A DNA stretch of 64,000 nt from Cellvibrionaceae bacterium (GTDB lineage Bacteria; Pseudomonadota; Gammaproteobacteria; Pseudomonadales; Cellvibrionaceae). The notes beneath the pieces are model-generated. The model was not told the DNA's origin. It saw only the letters and a program-made list of their open reading frames with translations, and searched no databases. This document shows positions 50,950 to 58,330 of the stretch, piece by piece. Numbering within the stretch: position 1 is the first letter of the stretch; every line of letters begins with the position of its first letter. The DNA lies in contig JAGKXD010000008.1 in assembly GCA_021151525.1 (NCBI GenBank), forward strand, positions 6,218 to 70,217. Reading direction: 5' to 3'. The translations under genes and the position numbers were made by a program.

Positions 50950-52044
50950 CTAGTCGGAAGAAGTGGGGGATTCTTCGGTGGACTCTTCACTGCTGGCTAA
51001 TTCAGTGTTGTTAACATCGCGTATGAAGATTCCCCAAAACGCAATAAACAGGGCTGCAACCAGAGGGCCTATGACGAACCCGTTAATGCCAAACATAGCT
51101 ATGCCGCCCAAGGTTGAGAGCAGTACCAAATAGTCGGGCAGCTGAGTATCGCGGCCTACCAATATGGGGCGCAGCACGTTATCTAACATGCCTATGACGC
51201 CAGCACCTACGCCAGCGAGAATCAGAGAAGAGGTTGTTTCGCCAATGGCCGCGAGGTACAGCGCAATAGGAATCCAGATGAGCGCAGAGCCTACCGCCGG
51301 GATGAGCGATGCCAAGGCCATAAATACCCCCCACAGCAATGCGCCGTGAACTCCCAGTGCCCACAGAGTAAGCCCGCCTATAGCGCCTTGAATCATGGCA
51401 ATAACCACATTGCCCTTGATGGTGGCGCGAGTAACTTCAGCGAAGAGCGCAAAAAGCATGCGCTCGCGCGCATCGCCCAGCGGTAAGGCGCGCACCATAA
51501 GGTCAACCAAATAGCTGCCATCGCGTAGCATGAAGAAGGCTATGTAAAGCATAAGGACTATGTTGACGACAAATCCAAACGCGTTCTGACCAATGGTAAG
51601 TGTGTGCTCAGCAATAAATTTACCGCTCGACATAGCCGCGTTTAAGGCATCGCTTTTTAGGTTTTCGATATTAAACCCCACGCTGGCCAGAAGCTTATTG
51701 AGTGTGGGGAATGCGGTGTGCATGGAGTCGATGTAGTGACCGGGGTTGATCTCGCCCGATTGCAATTTGTTGTAGACCACAACCCCTTCGCTAATCACCG
51801 AGCTGACAACCAAAACCACCGGAATAATAACCACCAGTATGCACAAGAAGAGTGTAAGCAGCGCGTTGCGGTTGGGTGATTGCGGCCAGCGGTTAGAAAG
51901 CTTGGTGTGCAGTGGCGCAAAAATAATCGCGATAGCGCAAGCCCAAAAAATGGTGCCAAAAAAAGGCTTTAGTAACAGAAAAAAGCCAATGGTTACAATG
52001 AGGAGAAACAACAGGAAGGTGCGGGTTTCCAGTTTGTCGTGCAT
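50950..52044 (-). CDS. AI-2E family transporter
   Basis: This 364-aa permease starts at ATG 52044, behind AAGGA, rather than at the upstream ATG that would add a 22-residue leader. It has two N-terminal helices, a soluble middle (about 110-145), and five further helices including Ala-Leu-Leu-Trp-Gly-Val-Phe-Met-Ala-Leu and Ile-Gly-Pro-Leu-Val-Ala-Ala-Leu-Phe. The acidic/Ser-rich tail ends Glu-Ser-Pro-Thr-Ser-Ser-Asp. It is closer to the standard YdgG/TqsA type than the 3660-4667 protein. Confidence 0.9.
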   Translation of the reverse strand: MHDKLETRTFLLFLLIVTIGFFLLLKPFFGTIFWACAIAIIFAPLHTKLSNRWPQSPNRNALLTLFLCILVVIIPVVLVVSSVISEGVVVYNKLQSGEINPGHYIDSMHTAFPTLNKLLASVGFNIENLKSDALNAAMSSGKFIAEHTLTIGQNAFGFVVNIVLMLYIAFFMLRDGSYLVDLMVRALPLGDARERMLFALFAEVTRATIKGNVVIAMIQGAIGGLTLWALGVHGALLWGVFMALASLIPAVGSALIWIPIALYLAAIGETTSSLILAGVGAGVIGMLDNVLRPILVGRDTQLPDYLVLLSTLGGIAMFGINGFVIGPLVAALFIAFWGIFIRDVNNTELASSEESTEESPTSSD

Positions 52045-52167
52045 CAAGAAAATCCTTGGTAAGCGAACAGGAGTCACGACTATACGGTAGCTGGGGGATG
52101 CTGTCATCAAGGCCTGTGCTAGTCTTTATCCTGTGGAGAGCCCTAGCGCCAATCATGGGAGATGTGG

Positions 52168-53037
52168 ATGTTACTGCTGCGCCAATTCTTAATTGCGGTC
52201 TGTTTGAGTTGCAGCATTGTGCAAGCGGCGGAGTTGCGCCCCTACGTTGTGGATATTCAAACGGCGGTTGTTGATGGCGATTATTTTGCCCAGCTACTGG
52301 TACTTGCGCTCAATGCCAGTAAAGCACCCGATGAAGTCATTCAACTTCGCTTTTCTCCAGATCAACTATCACAAGCGCGTTGGATTGCAGCGGTTGCCCA
52401 AGGCAAGGGCAATAATATTATTTGGACAATGACGAGCAGTGCGCGTGAGGAAATCTTGCGTCCAATACGTATTCCACTGATGAAGGGTTTAATGGGGTAC
52501 CGTGTGTTGGTCATTCGCAAAGGCGATGAAGCCCTGTTCGCACACATACAAAGACAAAGTGAATTGCTGGCTTTTAGTGCGGGTCAAGGCATTCACTGGC
52601 CTGATACCGATATTTTGCGCGCTAACCATTTTCAAATTTTAGAGGCCATGGCCAAGGAGAATTTATACAAAATGCTTGCCGCCAAGCGGTTTGATTTTTT
52701 TCCTCGAGGAATTACTGAAATTCAACTGGAGCAAAACCTAATTCGCGAACGAGGGTTTCAGTTAGCACCGCGTATTCTGTTGCACTATCCGACGGATCTT
52801 TATTTTTTTGTGAACAAAGCAAATGCTGACTTGGCGACACGCCTTGAAAAAGGCTTGTCGATAATTTTAAAAAATGGCGAGTTTGACAAATTGTTTTTCG
52901 GATACGAGCGTATGCGCGCGGCAGTAGAGCTATTAAATAATCGCGACAATCGTGTGATTGAATTAGAAAACCCGTTTCTCTCGCAGGAGACGCGGGCTGC
53001 ACTGAATCAATATTGTTTAACACCCGAATATAAATAA
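52168..53037 (+). CDS. periplasmic solute-binding protein, family-3-like
   Basis: This protein has 289 aa from ATG 52168, spaced correctly from GGGAG (ATG 52162 is too close). A signal peptide (about 1-20, cleavage near Val-Gln-Ala) precedes a two-lobed SBP_bac_3-type fold, with Ile-Ile-Trp-Thr-Met-Thr, Gly-Tyr-Arg-Val-Leu-Val-Ile-Arg, Asp-Phe-Phe-Pro-Arg-Gly and Leu-Tyr-Phe-Phe-Val-Asn-Lys. No permease or kinase gene is attached, so it may be an orphan ligand-binding or sensor-partner protein. It is convergent with the histidine kinase gene. Confidence 0.75.
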   Translation: MLLLRQFLIAVCLSCSIVQAAELRPYVVDIQTAVVDGDYFAQLLVLALNASKAPDEVIQLRFSPDQLSQARWIAAVAQGKGNNIIWTMTSSAREEILRPIRIPLMKGLMGYRVLVIRKGDEALFAHIQRQSELLAFSAGQGIHWPDTDILRANHFQILEAMAKENLYKMLAAKRFDFFPRGITEIQLEQNLIRERGFQLAPRILLHYPTDLYFFVNKANADLATRLEKGLSIILKNGEFDKLFFGYERMRAAVELLNNRDNRVIELENPFLSQETRAALNQYCLTPEYK

Positions 53038-53043
53038 TTTTCT

Positions 53044-54456
53044 TTACACGGTTGTTAAGCACTCGCAAGGAAATATAACGCTCACTTGCAAACCGTGCGG
53101 CTGTAAATTGCAAAACTCCAAGCGCGCCGAATGTAATTCGGCAATGCGTGCAACAATCGACAAACCTAAACCGCTGCCCATTCGATCGGCTGGGCGCTCA
53201 CGGAAAAATCGCCGTCCAAGCGACTGAAGTTGCAACTCGGAAACGCCTGGCCCTTGGTCGCTTACAGTAATACGCAGGCTACCCTCATGGCTGCGCTCTG
53301 CATGTACTTCAATTGTGCCGCTCTCAGGTGTGTAGCGGCACGCATTTTCAATCAGGTTGCGAAACATAACGCAGAGCAAATCGGGATACGCCACCATGCG
53401 CAGGTTCGTAAATTCGTCGCTCAGGTTTAAATTAGCAATAGTGTTTTTATAATGACGTTGGCTGAGTGTGTTTATTGCCTCATGCGCTACATCTCCTAGC
53501 ACGCAGATTTCTTGCTCGCCCAACGCGCGAGGGTCTAATCGTGCAAGTGTTAATAGCTGCTCAATAAGCCGTGAGCTGCGATCAACTCCGCGCACAATTT
53601 TAATCAATGATTGCTGTACAGCATAAATATCTTTGCTTTGTAATCCACTTTGCGCGTTAAGTTTCATGGCGGCCAAAGGGGTACGCAACTCGTGGGCAAT
53701 ATCACCTAAAAAGCGGCGCTCATGTTCTACATCTTGCGAAACACGTTCCATTAAAATATTAACCGCTTGCCCTAATGGTTTTAATTCTTTGGGGGCTTGC
53801 GCCAATTCTAAAGGTTCTAATTTATCAATGTGGCGCTCGCTAATTTGTGCAGATAAATCGGTTAAGGGCTTTAGTCCTCGTGTTACCACCAGAATTACAC
53901 CCAGTGCCAAAAATAACATGCCGGCGAATGGGCCGATCAGCGAGCTATAGGTTAGTTCATCAATCATTTCATCGCGAATGTCGCCGCGTTCGGCCACTAT
54001 AATCCAATAGCCATTAGTGTCTAACCTATGGGTAAATACATTCCATTGAAAGCCGTCAATTTGCTTTATCGAGTAACCATCTTTGAAATCGGCAATCGCA
54101 TACATGGGGGCGGCGGGCGATTTGACCAGTAAATTACTTTCCTGATCCCATATTTGAATAGCAAATTTATGTTCGTATTCATGGCCTTCATTCGTGCGCA
54201 TATCGCTATCACCGTCGTCTTTTGCGTTGTAGTTTTCGGTGACGGTAAGTAGCGCGCTGTTTAGATGATCAAAGTCAATTTCATCGGCAGAACGATTTAA
54301 AAATCCCTGAAGTATGCGGCTAGTTTGCGCGAGTTGGGTGTCGTAAAGTTCGCCCACTTCGACAAGCGTTTGGTAGCGATTAAAAAAGAAAATAACCGCA
54401 GAACTCAGCAGCAAAATGCCTAGTAACCCAATCAATAAAAACCGACGAATAGACAT
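53044..54456 (-). CDS. QseC/PmrB-like sensor histidine kinase
   Basis: This 470-aa kinase starts at ATG 54456, which shares a base with the regulator's stop (TAATG). Membrane helices lie at about 6-27 and 155-180 around a periplasmic sensor. HAMP follows, then the H box Gly-Asp-Ile-Ala-His-Glu-Leu-Arg-Thr-Pro-Leu-Ala-Ala (phospho-His), the N box Asn-Leu-Ile-Glu-Asn-Ala-Cys-Arg-Tyr, Asp-Gln-Gly-Pro-Gly and Gly-Ser-Gly-Leu-Gly-Leu-Ser-Ile. The pattern is that of the QseC/PmrB subgroup. It is the last gene of the TlpA-DUF4266-DUF3570-ApbE cluster and presumably senses an envelope redox or metal signal. Confidence 0.93.
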   Translation of the reverse strand: MSIRRFLLIGLLGILLLSSAVIFFFNRYQTLVEVGELYDTQLAQTSRILQGFLNRSADEIDFDHLNSALLTVTENYNAKDDGDSDMRTNEGHEYEHKFAIQIWDQESNLLVKSPAAPMYAIADFKDGYSIKQIDGFQWNVFTHRLDTNGYWIIVAERGDIRDEMIDELTYSSLIGPFAGMLFLALGVILVVTRGLKPLTDLSAQISERHIDKLEPLELAQAPKELKPLGQAVNILMERVSQDVEHERRFLGDIAHELRTPLAAMKLNAQSGLQSKDIYAVQQSLIKIVRGVDRSSRLIEQLLTLARLDPRALGEQEICVLGDVAHEAINTLSQRHYKNTIANLNLSDEFTNLRMVAYPDLLCVMFRNLIENACRYTPESGTIEVHAERSHEGSLRITVSDQGPGVSELQLQSLGRRFFRERPADRMGSGLGLSIVARIAELHSARLEFCNLQPHGLQVSVIFPCECLTTV

Positions 54457-55130
54457 TAGGCTTCGTTCTCTTTCCATTTGTTAATGGTGTAACCAACACC
54501 GCGAACGGTGCGAATTAATTCCATAGGAATTTTTTTTCGCAGATGATGTATATGAACTTCTAACGCATTGCTTTCCACGTCATCGGTCCACCCGTAAAGG
54601 CTTTGCTCTAATTGCTCGCGACTGAGCACGCGCCCCGTATTTTCCAATAGTTTTATTAACAGCATATATTCGCGGCGCGCCAAAATAATGTTTTGCTCGT
54701 CATAGGTCACTTTTTGACTTTCGGGATTAATGTGCAGTTTGCCATGGTGAATGGTGGGTGTTGCTCGGCCAGCGGCACGGCGACTGAGTGCTCGCAAGCG
54801 TGCGAGTAATTCATCCAAGTCAAAAGGTTTTAATAAATAATCGTCTGCGCCCGCGTCTAAACCTTTTACTTTATCGGTTGAGGTGTCGCGCGCAGTGAGG
54901 AGTAGCACAGGCTGTTCAAAGTGTTCTCTGCGCATAATGCGCAGAACTTCAATCCCATCTATTCCGGGAAGGCCAATATCGAGCACCAGAATTTCAAATC
55001 TTTCGCGCCTTAGCGCTTTCAATGCGCTCTCGCCATCCTTAACCCAATCAACCACGTAATTGTGAGGGGTAAGTGCATCTTGCAAGGCTTCGCCAAGCAT
55101 TAAATCATCTTCTATTAAGAGTAAGCGCAT
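54456..55130 (-). CDS. OmpR-family response regulator of the QseB/PmrA subgroup
   Basis: This 224-aa regulator has a receiver (Glu-Asp-Asp; phospho-acceptor Asp in Val-Leu-Asp-Ile-Gly-Leu-Pro; Lys in Leu-Lys-Pro-Phe) and a winged-helix output. Its recognition region Gln-Leu-Glu-Gln-Ser-Leu-Tyr-Gly-Trp...Glu-Ser-Asn-Ala-Leu-Glu-Val-His-Ile-His-His-Leu-Arg-Lys-Lys and Ile-Arg-Thr-Val-Arg-Gly-Val-Gly-Tyr are characteristic of QseB/PmrA. That family binds TTAA-type direct half-sites spaced by 5 bp, and two such sites lie in the promoter of this cluster. AGGAAAT precedes the ATG. Confidence 0.95.
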   Translation of the reverse strand: MRLLLIEDDLMLGEALQDALTPHNYVVDWVKDGESALKALRRERFEILVLDIGLPGIDGIEVLRIMRREHFEQPVLLLTARDTSTDKVKGLDAGADDYLLKPFDLDELLARLRALSRRAAGRATPTIHHGKLHINPESQKVTYDEQNIILARREYMLLIKLLENTGRVLSREQLEQSLYGWTDDVESNALEVHIHHLRKKIPMELIRTVRGVGYTINKWKENEA

Positions 55131-55171
55131 AGAATTTCCTTGGGCGATTGTGTGCAATCATCAACGTTGAA

Positions 55172-56059
55172 TTAACGCAGTATCCAAAAGGGTACGCCTT
55201 GTTCTTCTAAAAAATTTTCTGCATTTGCGCCCTGCAATAAGCCAAATGTGGCGAGCATACCAGCCTGAATGCAATTTGATCCTGCAACCGTAATTGAGCG
55301 AGGAGCTTGAGTAATGGGCCAGCCCGTAAATGGATTTAAAATATGGCTGTAACGTACATTGTTCGCCATTAAATAACGACGTGAATCGCCACTGGTTGCA
55401 AGCGCGCCCGCGGAAATTTCCAACACATAATCCGATTGGTTATTTTTGTCAGGTGTTTCAATTCCTACTTGCCAAGCTTGCCCATTTTGACGCGCGCCGC
55501 TCACGGCAAGGTCGCCGCCAAAATTTACCACTAACGGAATATCAGCAATTTCTTGCAGCAATAAAATGCAACGATCTACAGCGTACTCTTTGCCAGATCC
55601 GCCAAAATCAATTTGCATACCAGCGGGCATTTGCAATGTTGTTTTGTCCCAGCGAACTTTTTGCCAGCCCACCAATTGCAGTGCGTCATCAATTTGCGCT
55701 TGTGTAGGAATATTAGCGGACCCATCGAATTTCCACACGCGACCTAGTGTGCCGGAAGTAATGTCGAATAAACCATCGCTCAGTTGAAAACATTGATCGG
55801 CAAAATTAAGTAAGAGCGCCGTTTCGGTGTCAGGAATAATTTCCTGCCCATTGGCGTGATTAATTTGCCACACAATATTGTCTTGGCTGTAACGGCTGAA
55901 TTTTTGTTGAATGCGCAAGGCTTCGGCTTGCGCTTTTGAAACCAATTGATGCGCGAGTTGTTGATCTTCAGTTTCCATCAGCAACTCGCAGGGGCTGGCC
56001 ATGGCCGTAAACCGGCCAATCCATAAATTGTTTTGGCGAAGCAGTTGGAGGTCAGTCAT
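55172..56059 (-). CDS. apbE: FAD:protein FMN transferase without signal peptide
   Basis: This 295-aa ApbE-family enzyme begins Met-Thr-Asp-Leu-Gln-Leu and shows no export signal; an in-frame stop upstream leaves no alternative start that would add one. Family segments are Phe-Thr-Ala-Met-Ala-Ser-Pro-Cys-Glu-Leu, Phe-Asp-Ile-Thr-Ser-Gly-Thr-Leu-Gly, Ile-Asp-Phe-Gly-Gly-Ser-Gly-Lys-Glu-Tyr-Ala-Val-Asp, Val-Asn-Phe-Gly-Gly-Asp, Ala-Thr-Ser-Gly-Asp-Ser-Arg-Arg-Tyr and Tyr-Ser-His-Ile-Leu-Asn-Pro-Phe-Thr-Gly-Trp-Pro. All flavin-binding and metal segments look intact. Its neighbour DUF3570 carries a flavinylation motif and is the likely substrate. Confidence 0.92.
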   Translation of the reverse strand: MTDLQLLRQNNLWIGRFTAMASPCELLMETEDQQLAHQLVSKAQAEALRIQQKFSRYSQDNIVWQINHANGQEIIPDTETALLLNFADQCFQLSDGLFDITSGTLGRVWKFDGSANIPTQAQIDDALQLVGWQKVRWDKTTLQMPAGMQIDFGGSGKEYAVDRCILLLQEIADIPLVVNFGGDLAVSGARQNGQAWQVGIETPDKNNQSDYVLEISAGALATSGDSRRYLMANNVRYSHILNPFTGWPITQAPRSITVAGSNCIQAGMLATFGLLQGANAENFLEEQGVPFWILR

Positions 56060-56075
56060 GTGTGAAAATCTTGTT

Positions 56076-56105
56076 GTGGGATGCGCTTAGTTTAGCGCAT
56101 CCCAC
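56076..56105 (-). other. 12-bp perfect hairpin between the DUF3570 and apbE genes
   Basis: GTGGGATGCGCT and AGCGCATCCCAC pair completely around a 6-nt loop in the 60-bp gap. There is no T-run on the minus strand. It may protect the upstream mRNA from 3' decay or reduce apbE expression relative to the structural genes. Confidence 0.6.
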
Positions 56106-56119
56106 TGATTCCAACGCGA

Positions 56120-57478
56120 TTAGAATTCAAACGAATAACCTACCATCAAACTGGTCGCCTTGAGGCCGGGATACAAATTTAAGCCTGATAAAGCGGGCAT
56201 ATTTTTCGCCTCTGCGGGTACAGAGTCACCGGTTTGTTTGTAGCTTTCAATGCGTATATTAAATTCGCTGTTGCGGCCTAGTTCATAACCCCATTTCAAA
56301 CCCAAGGTTGTGCCTTGTAGTTTTGCCAAACGCGGGTCTGAGGACGCGTAATTAACTTGCGATACACCGTCAACAACATCGCTGCCCGCAACAAGAAACG
56401 GTTTGTAAAAATCGGCAGCGGTTTGTGTGTAATAGCGCAGGTGCGGTTCGAAATAGGCGCGGTCACTCACCGCAACGCGGTATCGCAAATCAAATGTTTC
56501 TGCGGTGATTCCCCAATCGTCCCAGTAATGGCGAAATGAAAAATCAACAATATCCATATCGCTGATATGAATTTTATTGCTCCAGTAAATGCTTTGACGT
56601 GCGCGATCACTTGGGCGATTTTCATAGAGCAACAAACTAGCGCCCGATGCATCGTTTACGGCATCACCGCGCGTGTTAACCACCGATAAAATTTTATAAG
56701 GATCATTTTGGTAACCGCTTGAGGTTGAGCGCGAATAATTTAACTGCGTCAACCAATAACGATTCATTACTTGCGAAACCCCGAGCAAAATATCGTTGAC
56801 TTTTTTAGTGTCAGACGCGAGTTTGCGAATACCCAATGCGGTTAAGGTGCGGTTAGTGTCGTCGCTGCCCGTGGTGCTGGTTGCGGGCGACGTGAAGGCT
56901 GTTGGAATTCCACCTACGGCGTTGATGGTATCTGACTCAAGGCTAACACCCAACGACAAGGTAGTGTTTTTGTCATTGAAATCGCGCGCAAATGCCGCAT
57001 TAAAGCCGTTTGAAGTAAAGTCGTACTCGTGCGAATAATTTCCGCCAACAGTCACGCGATTGTGTTCGCCAAGCGGTTGATCCCAGCTGATATTGAACGC
57101 GGTGCGCGTATCTTTAAAGCTGTCGTCTAGCGGCAGTGAACCTACGGTTGTGGTGTAACTTTTCTGGCCCGATGGCCCGGTATAAGTTTTGGTTTCCTTG
57201 CTGGGAATCGCACCGTTAGGCGTTGCGCCGGTTAAGGAATCAAACGTAAATTTCATGGCGAGGTAATGTTCGTCGCCCATATCTTTTTTGAGTGACACTA
57301 TGGGTTCGATTGCCTGCACACGGCCACCGGATTCGGAATAAACCAATACGCCAGTGTCGGCTAGCCAAGGAGTTTCATCGGCATGAGTGGGTGCTCCGCT
57401 GAGCAGGCTTGCACTGGCTGCGGCCAGCGCAAGGCGCACTGGGCCAGCGCTGTGTTTGGAAGATTTAATCAATTGCAT
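56120..57478 (-). CDS. DUF3570 outer-membrane-type protein with ApbE flavinylation motif
   Basis: This 452-aa protein starts at ATG 57478 behind GGAGGT; it overlaps the DUF4266 gene by 10 bp. A signal peptide (about 1-33, cleavage after Thr-His-Ala) precedes a beta-rich chain with many Tyr-x-aromatic strands that ends in Phe (Val-Gly-Tyr-Ser-Phe-Glu-Phe), as in outer-membrane barrels. Residues 80-86 read Asp-Ser-Leu-Thr-Gly-Ala-Thr followed by Pro, matching the Dxx(S/T)GAT site where ApbE attaches FMN, so T86 is the predicted flavin-bearing residue. With an apbE gene next to it, the protein is probably a flavinylated envelope redox protein. Confidence 0.85.
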   Translation of the reverse strand: MQLIKSSKHSAGPVRLALAAASASLLSGAPTHADETPWLADTGVLVYSESGGRVQAIEPIVSLKKDMGDEHYLAMKFTFDSLTGATPNGAIPSKETKTYTGPSGQKSYTTTVGSLPLDDSFKDTRTAFNISWDQPLGEHNRVTVGGNYSHEYDFTSNGFNAAFARDFNDKNTTLSLGVSLESDTINAVGGIPTAFTSPATSTTGSDDTNRTLTALGIRKLASDTKKVNDILLGVSQVMNRYWLTQLNYSRSTSSGYQNDPYKILSVVNTRGDAVNDASGASLLLYENRPSDRARQSIYWSNKIHISDMDIVDFSFRHYWDDWGITAETFDLRYRVAVSDRAYFEPHLRYYTQTAADFYKPFLVAGSDVVDGVSQVNYASSDPRLAKLQGTTLGLKWGYELGRNSEFNIRIESYKQTGDSVPAEAKNMPALSGLNLYPGLKATSLMVGYSFEF

Positions 57479-57696
57479 CCGCAACCACCTCCGCCAAAAC
57501 CTTGCCCGCCACTCGCGGCTTCTTTACTAAAGTAAGTATGTTCGTCAGCAGCGGTTTCAATCGGGTAGGCATTCGGCTGCATGGCCTTCTTAGCGAGCAA
57601 ATCGCGCTCCCACGGCTTTACGCCAATACTGGTGCAACCGCTGAGCACGCTGACGCCAATCAGCGCTGCGCAGAGTTTGAGTTTTACGTGCGACAT
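57469..57696 (-). CDS. DUF4266 small lipoprotein with C-terminal Gly/Cys motif
   Basis: This 75-aa protein starts at ATG 57696 with GGAG upstream; longer frames are not credible. The lipobox Leu-Ser-Gly-Cys puts the lipidated residue at C21. The short mature part contains Val-Lys-Pro-Trp-Glu-Arg-Asp-Leu-Leu-Ala-Lys-Lys-Ala-Met and ends Gly-Gly-Gly-Gly-Cys-Gly-Cys-Asn, the DUF4266 signature. The terminal Cys-Gly-Cys may bind metal or exchange thiols with TlpA. The family regularly accompanies DUF3570 and ApbE genes. Confidence 0.85.
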   Translation of the reverse strand: MSHVKLKLCAALIGVSVLSGCTSIGVKPWERDLLAKKAMQPNAYPIETAADEHTYFSKEAASGGQGFGGGGCGCN

Positions 57697-57736
57697 GGTG
57701 AATAAACTCCCAAAACGTGAGTTGTGATTGACAGAG

Positions 57737-58189
57737 TTAGTGTGCAGCTTCATTGAGCAAACTTTGAATTTCTTGTTCGTATTGTTCGCGTTTGTCGAGG
57801 TGGAAACCAATATGTTTGAAACGCGGTTTTCCATCGCGATCAATTATGTAAGCGCTTGGCATGCCGGCAACTTTGAAATCAGTGGCCAGTTTTCCTGCGG
57901 GGTCGAACACAATGTCAAAGCCGGGTGAAAATTCGGTGAGAAAAGCATCGGCTAATTTTTTTTCCTGATCGACATTGACCGCAATAATCACCAAGCCTTC
58001 TTTGACTTTTGTGGCGTAGAGGTTTTTCATCCACGGAAATGACTGGCGACAAGGGCCGCACCAAGACGCCCAAAAATCAACGTAAACTACCTTGCCTTTG
58101 TAGGCGGCAAGATTGAGGTCATCGGCGAATACAGCGGAACCTGAACAGGCAAGCGCTATAAGCAAGGTGCGGAGCAAACACTTGAGCAT
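57737..58189 (-). CDS. TlpA/ResA-like periplasmic thioredoxin
   Basis: This 150-aa protein starts at ATG 58189 behind GAGGAT. A signal peptide (about 1-21, cleavage near Ala-Val-Phe-Ala) precedes a thioredoxin fold with the active site Trp-Cys-Gly-Pro-Cys in Phe-Trp-Ala-Ser-Trp-Cys and the cis-Pro in Gly-Met-Pro-Ser-Ala-Tyr. It is first in the cluster and is probably kept reduced by DsbD, encoded divergently. Likely target: the cysteines of the DUF4266 lipoprotein, by inference. Confidence 0.9.
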   Translation of the reverse strand: MLKCLLRTLLIALACSGSAVFADDLNLAAYKGKVVYVDFWASWCGPCRQSFPWMKNLYATKVKEGLVIIAVNVDQEKKLADAFLTEFSPGFDIVFDPAGKLATDFKVAGMPSAYIIDRDGKPRFKHIGFHLDKREQYEQEIQSLLNEAAH

Positions 58190-58213
58190 GGATAAATCCT
58201 CATAATTAGTACG

Positions 58214-58252
58214 TCTATAGTCTAAGCAGGCAAAAATTAAGGCTTTCTTAAG
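58214..58252 (-). promoter_or_regulatory. QseB/PmrA-type box and -10 of the TlpA-DUF3570-ApbE operon
   Basis: On the minus strand CTTAAG, 5 bp, CTTAAT (58252-58236) fits the HTTAAD-N5-HTTAAD half-site rule of PmrA/QseB regulators. After 16 bp comes TATAGA (58219-58214), a good -10, so the second half-site stands at -35 as in activated promoters of this family. The transcript would start near 58207, 18 nt before the ATG. Confidence 0.68.
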
Positions 58253-58272
58253 AGAGTGTAGAAAACCCAAGA

Positions 58273-58289
58273 CTTAAGCGTGAATTAAG
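58273..58289. promoter_or_regulatory. second QseB/PmrA-type box upstream of dsbD
   Basis: CTTAAG, 5 bp, ATTAAG obeys the same half-site rule. It is 20 bp from the first box and about 42 bp before the dsbD start. No clean -10 for dsbD follows at the expected distance. Confidence 0.55.
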
Positions 58290-58330
58290 AATTCAGCCGC
58301 ACAATCACCCTATTGCGGTTTAATTAGGGT

